Source: Simmondsia chinensis | Lineage: Eukaryota; Streptophyta; Magnoliopsida; Caryophyllales; Simmondsiaceae | Assembly: GCA_018398585.1 (NCBI GenBank) | Contig: JAGTTD010000005.1 | Coordinates: 38,070,750-38,134,749, forward strand | Direction: 5' to 3' | Length of the DNA: 64,000 nt | Part shown: positions 46,001-54,984 of the stretch, piece after piece | How the letters are laid out: every line of letters begins with the position of its first letter | How positions within the stretch are numbered: position 1 is the first letter of the stretch | The notes under the pieces: generated by a model | Database searches by the model: none | What the model was told of the DNA's origin: nothing | Seen by the model: the letters and a program-made list of their open reading frames with translations, nothing else | Made by a program: the position numbers and the translations under genes

Positions 46001-46332
46001 CGGCCCCTTGTTAGGAGACGCCTCTAATGTGCCTCTCTTATTAATGTGAAATGGAAAGTCTTTTCTGCATCAAAGGGGAAATATACTAAGCAATAACCGG
46101 GAAATTGCAGGTACAAACATGCGGTTCCCTAGTGACGGAGGAGCAACCACACGCCATGGTGGTTCCGATCGAGTACTTCCTCATGGGTTATGGTTTTTAC
46201 AGACCATCACAGTTCAGCGTCAGCCCTCGAAGCCCGTTGAGCCCTTCTTGCATCTCTCCGGAGCTCCTTTCTCCGGAAAGCATGGGGTTAAAGTTGAAAC
46301 CCATCAAAACCCGGATCTCTATGGAGCTCTAG
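37015..46332 (+). CDS. NDL: NDRG/NDL family protein (N-MYC downregulated-like), 11 coding exons
   Basis: Coding exons: 37015-37074, 40858-40957, 42071-42168, 42394-42482, 42644-42704, 43303-43389, 43465-43542, 43701-43757, 44006-44061, 45348-45483, 46111-46332. All have GT/AG borders and matching phases, giving 347 residues, the normal length of plant NDL proteins. The sequence shows an alpha/beta-hydrolase-type fold: [19 protein letters not shown] after the N-terminal strand, [17 protein letters not shown], then [33 protein letters not shown] and [19 protein letters not shown]. The plant-typical C-terminus is [24 protein letters not shown] proteins lack the catalytic triad of true hydrolases. 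Arabidopsis NDLs bind the G-protein beta subunit and affect auxin transport; that role here is inference from family. No lesion is visible. Exon 1 is assigned by phase and N-terminal style and is the least certain. The introns are loaded with transposons. Confidence 0.92.
37159..37660. mobile_element. hAT-like element of the GGGTATGGG family with 8-bp TSD (NDL intron 1)
   Basis: The ends AGTGATGGAAATGG and (reverse complement of the right end) ATAGGGATCACAATG correspond. Perfect 8-bp duplications GATACTGT lie at 37151-37158 and 37661-37668. Subterminal GGGTACGGG/GGGTATGGG repeats, AT-rich centre, no transposase. It lies 85 bp into intron 1. Confidence 0.82.
37666..38280 (+). mobile_element. 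Degenerate TRIM sequences (NDL intron 1)
   Basis: An LTR-like unit starts TGTTAGAGTATAAAAACAAT (37666). A second LTR-like unit at 38209-38280 starts TGTTTGAGTATAAAACCAAT and ends CCTTGACA. Just before the second is the purine tract GTAGGGGGGCG and the internal region TTGACCAAGACGTCATGAGT. The two LTRs may belong to different insertions, since no matching TSD was found. Confidence 0.6.
38590..38883 (+). mobile_element. Degenerate TRIM (NDL intron 1)
   Basis: The 5' LTR-like part (GTGTATAAAAACTGTTGTTG..GGGTAGTTGAGCC) has lost a clear primer binding site. The internal region TTGACTGAGAGGTCTAGAGT, the polypurine tract GTGGGGGG, and the 3' LTR 38813-38883 (TGTTTGAGTATAAAAACTAT to TTAACA) follow the same plan as the complete TRIM at 22963-23251. 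Confidence 0.65.
39092..40351. mobile_element. hAT-like GGGTATGGG element containing a nested TIR element (NDL intron 1)
   Basis: The outer ends TAGTAATGGCAATGGAGCGG and (reverse complement) TGGGAATGGCAATGGGAC are flanked by CTTCACAG (39084-39091) and CTTCATAG (40352-40359), 7 of 8 matching. Nested inside is a second unit, about 39597-40265, with ends TAGGGCTTCAAATGAGC and TAGGGCTACAAATGAGCC (reverse complement) and dense CGGCTCATTTA repeats. No transposase in either. Confidence 0.75.
41029..41968. mobile_element. hAT-like element (NDL intron 2)
   Basis: The left end TAGGGGTGTGAATGGGCTCG with GGTTTGGGTTTGGG repeats and the right end CCAACCCACGTGCACCTCT show matching subterminal composition in inverted order. 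The flanks GGGTTTGC and GGGATTTC match at 6 of 8 bases. Old, non-autonomous. GAGCTCAAGT-type repeats inside may represent a further nested element. Confidence 0.55.
42222..42345. repeat. Small MITE (NDL intron 3)
   Basis: GTGTTATTGTTAGGGTG at one end and GATAATAACATCACCCTAAT at the other are inverted. Related in composition to the elements at 11399-11510 and 43845-43950. Confidence 0.5.
42780..43262 (-). mobile_element. Tandem TRIM array: three LTRs, two internal regions (NDL intron 5)
   Basis: On the minus strand three LTR-like units (about 43216-43262, 42996-43060 and 42780-42838) are separated by two internal regions of similar length. Each internal region has a primer-binding-site remnant (plus-strand ATACCATATCAACGAAC and GATACCTTATCAATGAAC, where tRNA-Met-primed elements have GATACCA), GACCAA-type sequence, and a C-rich strand complementary to the polypurine tract. 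The LTR boundaries carry TACTCTAACATT/TACTCCAACATG, the reverse complement of TGTTAGAGTA. Confidence 0.7.
43845..43950. repeat. Small MITE (NDL intron 8)
   Basis: GTGTTATTGCTAGAGCAATA, then ACTTGTAGTGAATAATAGCC, and CATGACAATAACATTAGC at the right. The same central sequence occurs in antisense at 11449-11496 and in sense at 54900-54960. Confidence 0.6.
44753..44850 (-). mobile_element. Degenerate Au-like SINE or RTE tail (NDL intron 9)
   Basis: Plus-strand reading: ACAACAACAACAACAATAAC, CTAATGTCACAAGGGTTCCG, GGGGGGGAGATGTACGTAAC. The flanks ATATACGTTC and GTATATGTTC are a possible decayed TSD. Confidence 0.65.
45535..45835. repeat. GAGCTNGGCTC-type degenerate repeat region (NDL intron 10)
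   Basis: Motifs such as TTGGCTCAAT, GAGCTGAGCTTTAG and TAAGCTGGGTTTGAAC in hAT-subterminal style. The antisense ORF across it is an artefact. Confidence 0.45.
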
Positions 46333-46335
46333 CCC

Positions 46336-46572
46336 TTGTTTGGTTAACACAGGAACTTGGAAACGGATATTCACCCTCTTGTTTGATTACACGAAAATTG
46401 GCAGAACATGCAAGTGGAAGTTTCTAGAAACTTATAGTTCCTTTGTTATACAGGAATTAACTTACTTAAGAGAGGCTAGAGAAGTTCTCATTTCAGGAAA
46501 GTTGACATAGAAATTGAATTCTTGGGAAATACAACTTCATATAGGATTTTAATTCCTGTGTTAACCAAACAA
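46336..46572. mobile_element. MITE with perfect 20-bp TIRs directly after the NDL stop codon
   Basis: TTGTTTGGTTAACACAGGAA at 46336-46355 is the exact reverse complement of 46553-46572. The interior has inverted blocks such as TAGTTCCTTTGTT. It begins 4 bp after the NDL TAG (46330-46332), so it must form most of the proximal 3' UTR. Related to the MITE at 33858-34186. Confidence 0.85.
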
Positions 46573-46672
46573 ATGCAGAAAAAAAGGAAAAAAAAATGAG
46601 AAGTTCATTTTTAGGTTGATTTTGTAGGGATGGAAAATGAGGTTGGTTAAAGATGAATGTAGATATATTGAA

Positions 46673-46698
46673 GAGAGAGAGAGAGAGAGAGAGAGAGG
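46673..46698. repeat. (GA)n microsatellite
   Basis: About 13 GA units shortly after the MITE, possibly within the NDL 3' UTR. Confidence 0.95.
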
Positions 46699-46699
46699 A

Positions 46700-48104
46700 T
46701 AAAGGAGAAGTCATAGAAGTAGGAGATATATTTAAGAACATTTGGATTTTGTATTAATTTTAATGGGCACTTTAATATTTGTAAATGTTTGGAATAAATT
46801 ATCATGATTATTAGAGAGATCTATTTACTCTGTCGGTTTCTAATGTTTATTAATTTGTTCAAATTGGTTTTAGGCACAAAAGTACGTTTCAAACCCCGAA
46901 ATGGAGCAGACAGAAAATCCAAAACAGATACGAAGATCAACACTTGGTTATGTGGTTTGATTCAAGATGACCATAAATCTACATCCCTTAATCCTATACT
47001 GCTAAGATCATTACACTATATAAACGAGCAATAATGACTGGTTCTCCTTCAACCCTGACCTTAGGGTAATATATCAGATACAAGAAGAAAGGTTCTTACT
47101 CGTTCACTCTCTAAAGGATTTAAGTCGAGTTGCATGAAAAATGATCGAAAGATTAGAGAGAGATAAAGAGAACGATCGAAAGACTCGAACGAACGAATGG
47201 AGAAAAAGCAGGAACAAACACCTAATGCTTAGCTCCCTAAAATGCGGGCACGTGGGGTTTCCACGTCACCCATTTTTTTTCTTTCCGTTGTTTGGAAGTC
47301 GGGGAATTGGATGGGGGCAACATTGGCAAACTCATAACCAGAGAACTAAAGTGAAATTGCTTGTAGATTTCACCAAATTTACGAGTCATGTTGCTTAAGC
47401 CTGTTAATCAAGTTGTCATCACTTAAGCAAAATGAATATTGTAAAACCCTAAATTTGATTGTCGTATAGTGGATTAGCTTCATTTCTTAAGATCATATTT
47501 CGACAAAATTCTTGATTATGAGCTCAGGAGACTAGCTCATGTAACTTCTTTGAAGAGACATGTACTCTACTTTAACAATCTTTTCTTATTTCTAATCGTA
47601 ATCTTTGTCTGTATTGATCATTTTAATGCAATTTGTTTTTCTTTTTTGTTGTTTGCTATGAGTTGTGAAGCTATCAATGACAGTGTTGATTGACTGTTAG
47701 ATTTAATATCAAGGAGTTTAGAGCTTCATGTCATCGGTTTTTTTTTTTTTTTTTTTTTTTTTCTGATATAAAAATATTTGAGGACAAAGAGAGTTAAATG
47801 AAACTAGCCCACTTCACATGCCTGTCAGATAAAATGTTTTGGCTATTGATGTATTTTCGTGCAACATTATCCTTGTGTAAAACAAACCATTTATTGACGA
47901 GATAAGAATTCAATTGCCTCAAGGGCTGTACCACAACATGAAACTCCGTGCCATAAGTTGAATACCTCAACTTCTTTCCGCTGAGCTTCGGCTAAAATAT
48001 GCAAATCCTAATACGATCATGTAACCCTAAGGCCTATTTACAGCAACTAACTCAAAATAATCCTGCTCGTGCTCCGTAGGCGCTTGGGCCTTGCCCTCTT
48101 GTTG
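46700..48104. other. Intergenic, no gene recognised
   Basis: Small ORFs (46804-47034, 47141-47398) show no domain signature. A run of 25 T lies at about 47738-47762. Otherwise AT-rich. Confidence 0.4.
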
Positions 48105-49175
48105 TGACACTAGGATGGCAATAGGGCGGGGCAGGTACAGGGGTGTCTCTTCTATTACCCTTACTTGCTATCCAAATTCATACCCATATCGCCCCTATAC
48201 TTACTACGGGTATGAAGTGGATATCCATAACCCCCTGGCAGGTACAAGCCCATACCCATACTCATCCCATTACCACGGGTTTCCAACTGGTCCTTAATAT
48301 GTCACGTTCCTTAGATTCGTGACTCCATTTCGGATAGGACTTGGAATGTGAATTGATGAATTGAGTTGAGAAAGATAGAGTTTGGAGAGTTTGAGATGAG
48401 AGATAGAAGTTAAGGCAGATTTTAGATGAGAAAAGATTTAGGGTTTAAGTGAGAGAAAGAAATAGAAAGAACACTTGAAATGAGAAGAAGAATTCATAAT
48501 TTGAATTCATTCATTTGGTTTAATTGTATTGATAGATGATTATTACAATAGCTAATGCCTTCTATTTATAGAGAAAGCTAGGGAATTATTCTAGGATATT
48601 CTAGAACAACCATTTAGGAGGGAAATAAATATTGACGGAAAAAGGGAATTATTCAAATATTGACAGGAAATAACTAAGTAAAAGGTGGGAAAGTGATTTG
48701 AATTCAAATAAAGAGCGGGAAAAACAGTTGGAGAATATTCTAGAACCGGGTCCCACTTCTGGAGCGCGTCCTGGCTGTTGCTGGGTTATCGGGTATCAGA
48801 TCCACCACGCCTCCACTGCACAGGACCTTGTCACGGCTAGGGTCGTGACATAATACTCGCCCGTTAGCCGCCCTAATATGAATACCGAACAATTATTCAT
48901 ATCTACTCATATTAATTATTTAATACTATTCTTTACAATTTAATTTTATTTTGCTACAACGATAATAGATCAATTAGATAATTGAATATAAGTACATATT
49001 TTTTAATTTGAAAGTTAATTAGATACAAATTCGAGCGGATATGATATGTTTTAGACAAGGCGAGGCGGGTTTGGAGTAGGGCTGGGTGGTTTATGAAATT
49101 ATATCCATACACCTGTGCCTGGTATGGCTAGGTGTACTTGACCCATGGCCACTATCCGCTTCACTTGGACCCATA
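48105..49175. mobile_element. hAT-like GGGTATGGG element split by a solo LTR
   Basis: The left portion 48109-48299 starts with GGATGGCAATAGGGCGGGGC and has GGGTATGAAG/CATACCCATA repeats. The right portion resumes after the LTR with AT-rich centre and GGCGAGGCGGGTTTGGAG repeats. The exact right end is not resolved. Confidence 0.6.
48300..48850. mobile_element. Solo LTR, 551 bp, 5-bp TSD
   Basis: It starts TGTCACG and ends CGTGACA (TG..CA with a 7-bp inverted terminal repeat). Identical 5-bp flanks TAATA lie at 48295-48299 and 48851-48855. No primer binding site, gag or pol adjacent, so it is a solo LTR left by recombination. The strand of the parent element is not determined. Confidence 0.85.
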
Positions 49176-49592
49176 GCAGCCCAAAATACCGTGGGTTCTC
49201 ATAATAGATTTTCCGGCTCCTTTGGCATCCCTACGTGACCTAAAAGCACATATGGCGCTTGCAGGAGGCGCCCTGATGGGCCGCTCCAGCACGCAGCCTA
49301 CTTGCACGTCTAGCTCCATTTTTCGGTCTAGAGGAGCCTCCGAATGCTCCCGGACTTCCAGTTGCTCCTTAGCTCCTCTCAATTTGGCAATTCTCTGCCT
49401 AAAAAATCACTCAATCAAGCACAACAGACGTGAAAAACATAAAAAGCTTCAAACAATCAACACCAATATTTACGTGGAAACCCTCGCTCAACTAGAAGGA
49501 AAAAACATGGGACCACTTACTCAAAAAAAATCGCTGCACCAAAATGGGCCTCATCCACTATGAAATATGGAATTACAATTACAATCATCAAT
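49176..49592. other. LTR-like debris, no gene
   Basis: Bases 49410-49560 (AACACCAATATTTACGTGGA.., CCCTCGCTCAACTAGAAGG) resemble the antisense of Copia-type LTR sequence. The ORF at 49222-49563 has no domain signature. Confidence 0.4.
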
Positions 49593-50218
49593 CTTAGGGG
49601 TGAGCAAGAGTACCTGATTACCCAAAAACCCGAAGAACAGAACCGCACCCGATCCTAAAAATTAGGATAACCGACTTGAAAATCTCCGGTTAGGATATAC
49701 CCGATCTATTGAAATATGGATATAGGTTCGAGTATGGGTATCATTTTGGAAATTTTTCGGGTACCTGATCCGACCTGATATTAATTATGTACATATTGTC
49801 CTAAATAAATATTTATATTATATTTAAAGTATTAATTTATTAAACAAGGCTGCAAATTTAATTCTAACTCCCAACAAAATTTTTTCAGACTATATATTTT
49901 CTTCTACTAAGTTTGTTAGAGTAGCAAATGTTAGTAGAGAAGAACGAATTGGATCGGCTCGACTGAGATGGTTTTAACAAAAGCTTACCCTATTTTTATA
50001 AAAAAAAATTCTAAACTTTCAGCCATCTTTCGCCCAAAAAAAAAAAAAAAAAAAAAAAGACTTTCCTCTTAGGTTTTGAATAAATCTGTAATAGTAGATA
50101 AATAAAATAACGATGCTTTTTTTGCTATGATCTATCTCTCCGTGTGCAATATTTGAACTTTCATGTATTGGTTTATGTGTCATAATTATTTTAAGATGGT
50201 TATAGTTTTTTGACAATT

Positions 50219-51690
50219 TAAGGAGAGTCTTGGACAGGAAAGGCATCCCCGTACCATACATCCGAGCCATTAGAGACATGTATGAAGAGACACAAACTAT
50301 GGTGCGTATAGTGTATGGGGAGACAGACGCTTTCCCGATAACAGTAGGGGTACACCAAGGATCTGCTTTGAGCCCCTATCTGTTCATTCTGGTTATGGAC
50401 GAGCTCACTAGGCACATCCAGGAATGTGTACCTTAGTGCATGCTTTTTGCTGATGACATAGTACTTGTGGGGGAGTCGCGGGAAAAGATAAATGAGAAGC
50501 TGGAACTATGGAGAGGGGCTCTAGAGTCGAAGGGTTTACGACTAAGCACAGCCAAAATCGAGCACATGGAACTGAAGTTCGATCCCTCTACCACGTCTAG
50601 CCGGGAAGAAGTCAAGATTGGACATGAGACCATATTGAAGAAGAAGAGATTCAGGTACTTAGGGTTCATGATACAGCACAACGGAGAAGTGGACGAGGAT
50701 GTCAGCAACAGGATCAAAGCGGGATGGCATAAGTAGAGGATGGCCTCCGCGGTACTTTGTGATAGGAAGTTCCCCTTGAAGCTAAAGGGAAGATACTATA
50801 AGACGGTTGTGAGGCCAGTCATGGCGTATGGGGCGGAGTGTAGGGCGATGAAACGACAGCACACACAGAAGATGAATGTGGCGGAGATGCGAATACTGAG
50901 GTGGATGTGCAGACACACGAGGAAGGATAGGATCAGAAACGACATCATGAGAAGAAATTTGGATGTAGCCTCCATTGAAGATAAATTAAGGGAGCAACGT
51001 CTGAGGTGGTTTGGACATGTCAGAAGGAGACCGGACAACGCTCCAGTTAGGAGATGCGAACAGCCCCTCACTACACTAGGCAGAAGAGGCAGAGGTAGAG
51101 GCAGAGGTAGACCAAAGAAGAGATGGCTTGAGACGATCCGACAAGACCTCACCCACCTAAATCTTCGGGAGGAAATGGTCTTAGATAGGGCCCAATGGAG
51201 GGCTAGCATAGGGGTATTAGATAATTCAGTTGGAGTGGGGCAGTCCAGCTTAATAGTGCTAGGTCCTCTTGGCGCACGTAGGCGGTGCTCTGAATATCAT
51301 GAGCTGTTACTTGCTATTTGCCTACTTTTCTTTATCTCTACCCCTTTATCTATCCTCTATATCTATCCCTATCTTATTCTTTTTCTCTGTCTCTTCTATC
51401 TCTAGCTCTATCCTCTATCTTTATCCGTATCTCTATCTTCATTGTATCCGTGTTTTGTGCCTGTTGTGGCATACTTTTTTTTTTTTTTGCCATTCTCATG
51501 CATTTGTTGCTTCTCCTGTTGCCAGGTCCTTGGCTCATTGTTGCGGACCAGCTTTTCGGGCTGGGGGTCCTCGGTAACAGCCTCTCTTCAGGGTAGCCCT
51601 CTGAAGGGGGAAGGCTACGTACATATACCCCCCAGAACCTGCTTATGCTGGAGCCCTTGGAGGCACTTGGTTTGTTGTTGTTGTTGTAAG
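50219..51690 (+). mobile_element. RTE-clade LINE, 5'-truncated, with 3' SINE-type tail
   Basis: It starts abruptly inside the RT domain and continues through the C-terminal region, a CT-rich 3' UTR (51310-51450), a T-run, and the shared tail (GGGGGTCCTCGGTAACAGCC, GAAGGGGGAAGGCTACGTAC, CCCTTGGAGGCACTTGGTTT) ending in repeated TTG. This tail is the same sequence type as the SINE bodies at 22383, 28531 and 2984. Confidence 0.9.
50230..51405 (+). pseudogene. RTE reverse transcriptase and C-terminal region with two stops
   Basis: One reading frame spans 50230-51405 with stops only at 50434-50436 and 50734-50736. It shows the RT motif HQGSALSPYLFILVMDEL, the intact catalytic box MLFADDIVLVGES, LSTAKIEHMELKF and RYLGFMI. 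After the RT comes the RTE-typical tail AEMRILRWMCRHTRKDRIRN, RWFGHVRRRPDNAPVRRCE and a basic GRGRGRPKKRW stretch. Both stops are TAG; RTE relatives usually have W at those places. Lack of the 5' half plus the stops means it cannot move by itself. Confidence 0.9.
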
Positions 51691-52011
51691 TATTACAATT
51701 ATGTGATGATCTTTTTGAATTTTAATTACAAAGTTTAAGTGGAATTGTGTATAATAATTTCTATAATATACTCACAAACGACTTAATAGTGTGTATTAGT
51801 AGATAATTGTTATACCTTTTATAAAATTGATTTTACAGGAAATTTTAATTAAATGGGCGGTACCCCACCCAACGTGATCCGACCCAATGTTTTAGGGTAC
51901 CCGATTTTTTAGATTACATTATGGATAATGATTTGGGTGATTCTAGTGTGTCGGATACCCTATCTGAAATGCATTTTGGATAGGGTACCCGACCCATGCT
52001 CACCCCCTAAG

Positions 52012-53245
52012 TCACCAACCGTCCTCAATATAACTCATGCATGGTGAGTCATCAATCCTGTAGCTGCTACACGGTGAGCCACCATCCCTCCTTAATATAG
52101 CTTCTGCATGGCAAGTCACCGACATTCCTCATTATAGTTTTAGACGGAGGAAGCTACAAACTCTCTCAATCAAAGCACTCGTGCATGACTCTCTTTATGC
52201 TCGCATGAATCTCACTCAACAACCAATCAAGAATCTCACAAATAAGCACTCACAATCATTTTATCGATCTCTCCCTCTATCCCCTTTACAAAATCTTTAT
52301 TCTCCGAATTTTTTTCTTCTCCACACTAAACCACCAACCCTTAACTTGTTTTATAGCCAAGATTAATTAACGGAATCTAATTAAAATTATATCCTAATCA
52401 AATTATACCCTAATCAAATTATACCCAAAACGCATCTAAATCAAATCTCAATCAAAATCATATTAATTCATAATTTGTAAGGCAACAATATCCCAACAGC
52501 TTGAATGTGAATCCCATTACAATATCGTATGTTAATAGATGATGTATGTATACCAATACTTTGGTTTTTTTTCCTCATAAATATATTTTATTTATTATTT
52601 ATGAAATTTGTTTTTGTTCAGACGATATTTTGGACTTTGCAAGACTACAGAAAGTGGTGCTAAATTTTATTTGAACTTTAGGTCCGACTCAAGAAGTTGG
52701 CATATATGAGATCTACAAATGAGCCCAAGTTAAAATCAGTCACCGATTTCACGGCGTGTAGTGAACCACTTTCCTTAAAACTTATTTCATGGATAGCGAA
52801 TTAGTCTCGAGGATACAATGAAACAAAAAACAAAGTGAACGCACAGAGAAAAGATTTTCGAGACTGAAGAATAGGAGAATCGTAAATGATGTTTTTCATA
52901 TATCCATATTGAAAATGGAGGGAGATATTTATAGTTTTTCAAGCGTTTTTTAGGAAAAGATACATCCCTTTACTTAAGGACACCGAACTATCTTTTACAT
53001 ATTTTAAAAATACACCAACAGTGAGATTTCATATTAAAACTAATTATCATTAGATGTAGTAACTTACTAGACTTATATATTAAATTTTTTTTCTTTCACA
53101 ACTCAAATACGAGATTCTACAAAACTCACACGTGGAATCATCAGCAAGCTTCAATTGGACCAAAACATGTTAATATGAATGATGGTATTGGCTGTGTTCC
53201 AGCTTCGCTGAGTCCCATGTTTCGGTAGATTTAGCGCTCCGTCAC
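52012..53245. other. Intergenic, no gene recognised
   Basis: Bases 52020-52140 repeat a short theme (GCATGGTGAGTCATCAATCC, ACACGGTGAGCCACCATCC, GCATGGCAAGTCACCGACAT). The rest is AT-rich without domain-bearing ORFs. Confidence 0.4.
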
Positions 53246-53249
53246 TTCA

Positions 53250-53470
53250 TTTTCCTGTCATTTTGATAGATCTTGAAGTCAATGTCGAGTCTGTCGTCGT
53301 CGCCCGTTAGTCTTGTCTTGAGGCGCATGTTTTGCCTGGTTTAGTTTGTCCTCCTGTTTATTGTCCTTTTGTTTTCTCTTTTGGTCCCCATTCTTTACGA
53401 GTGGACTCAGGTCTCCCTTGGGTGAGTGACCTGTTTTGTTTGTGATTTTGTCGCTAATTATCGAAAAAAC
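53250..53470 (+). mobile_element. L1-type LINE 3' end
   Basis: T/G-rich 3' UTR (GTCGAGTCTGTCGTCGTCGC, TTAGTTTGTCCTCCTG) ending GTCGCTAATTATCGAAAAAA, the same end as at 34953. Confidence 0.6.
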
Positions 53471-54000
53471 AAAATTGTTAATCTTTTCTCATCTAGAAAT
53501 GAGATACAAATTCAAAGTGAAACACATTGTCCTTTGAGAAGTACTCATCCAAGCACACAACAAAAATTCAAGAAAACCCTCATGAAAATTAAAGTTATAC
53601 AATTACCTAGAAAATGTTTTTTCTTTTAAAATTCAAAATATTTTCCCATTTTTTAATATTAGAAAACATTTTTCATACAGCTACTGATTACTACATTATT
53701 TTACTGTACAATCATCTCTGATATACTTTAGAGAATCTTATTCTCTTAATTATTAAAAGAAAAGCAGTAATTAGTATTAACTTATGCAAAAACATAACAA
53801 GAATATGTTGAAAAATATTTTTCGTTGAACCAAACAGAGTTTTAACAGTGACCATCTTAATTTTGTTTGCAAGTATATAGAAAGGGGAGATTGAGTCACA
53901 TGTTTCTCAAGTTTTGGTCACAAGTCCCCCATGAGTTTTCCATTTCATCTTTATCATGTAAGTTGACTTTCTACTCAATACTCAATGAACATAAGGAAAA

Positions 54001-54386
54001 TAGTTATTTATATTTTACTACCCTAACCTTTTTGGTAATTATAAAAAAGATCCTAACATTTTGGAATTATTAAAAAGAACCCCGAGGTTTTATCGTTTTA
54101 ATAAAAATGACCCTCTCCGGCCATCTAACGTCATTTTGAAAGGTTTTTGGGCCATCTGATTTATTTTCATTCAATCTAAATTTGCATGATAATTACCGTG
54201 AAGGTTTTTGTGCCACTTAGAATCATGATTTTCCCCGTTTTGAAAGATAAGTCATTTACCCCTATTTGCTGGAGATGGTCCTTTTTATTAATAAGATAAA
54301 ACCTCGGGGTCCTTTTTAATAATTTCAAAACGTTAGAGTTCTTTTTCTAATTACCAAAAATGTCAGAGTGGTAAAATGTAAATAAC
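54001..54386. mobile_element. Mutator-type MITE, 386 bp, 11-bp TSD
   Basis: Long inverted arms (GTTATTTATATTTTACTACC.. against reverse-complement GTTATTTACATTTTACCACT..) continue past GGTTTTATC for more than 100 bp. Identical 11-bp flanks CATAAGGAAAA lie at 53990-54000 and 54387-54397. No ORF. Confidence 0.82.
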
Positions 54387-54401
54387 CATAAGGAAAAAAA
54401 A

Positions 54402-54650
54402 AGGATTTTTTTTTCGATAATTAGTGATAAGAACCTCAATACGGAAGAGGAACATCCGCAAAAAGCGAGTTTTGAATTAGCTGGCGTAAAAGCGTGCATT
54501 AAAAAAGGATAAAACAAAACAACATCACAATAAACAAAAAAAAATACAGAAAAAAATAAACAATGGTAAAAAGCGTTAAAAGACTGCACCATCGGTGGGT
54601 TGCTGCAATCAAAAGAAGAGGTTGGTAGTACACAAAGGTTGACATTCAAC
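54402..54650 (-). mobile_element. L1-type LINE 3' end, antisense
   Basis: On the minus strand the sequence ends CTTATCACTAATTATCG followed by an A tail (plus-strand T run at 54406-54414). The interior resembles the T/G-rich 3' UTRs of the other L1-like copies. It abuts the Mutator-type MITE. Confidence 0.55.
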
Positions 54651-54659
54651 GTCCAAGTC

Positions 54660-54975
54660 CATAAAAGGGGGCATTTACGAGTAATGTTATTGTCGGAGCA
54701 AATTGTTATTGTCAGAGCAAAATCGTAGTATTCAAAGCAATTTTATGACTCATATTGTTTATAGCTAGGTCACATTATTGCTCGGGCAATGACAATTCCC
54801 CTCCCTTGTGCATGTTTGTTCAACTTTTAAGTAAATGTAGGAGGTTTCCTTTTGGGTGGTGTTATTATCGGGACCAAAAATATTATTATTAGAATAATAA
54901 TGTGACTTGTAGTGAATAACAGTTATAAAGTTTCACAAAATTACTTTGACATTGTTTACAGTGTTGGCTTGTGTT
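54660..54975. repeat. Two small related MITE copies
   Basis: GTTATTGTCGGAGCAAATTG..CATTATTGCTCGGGCAATGA (54681-54795) and GTGTTATTATCGGGACCAAA..AATGTGACTTGTAGTGAATA (54859-54960) belong with the elements at 11399, 42222 and 43845. Confidence 0.5.
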
Positions 54976-54984
54976 TCGTAATTT

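Larger units (their letters stand above)
49593..52011. mobile_element. hAT-like element carrying a nested RTE LINE
   Basis: The ends CTTAGGGGTGAGCAAGAG and (reverse complement) CTTAGGGGGTGAGCATGG correspond. GGGTACCCG-type subterminal repeats occur on both sides (49630-49790 and 51850-51990). The flanks TCATCAAT and TCACCAAC match at 6 of 8. The RTE at 50219-51690 was inserted later. Confidence 0.65.
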
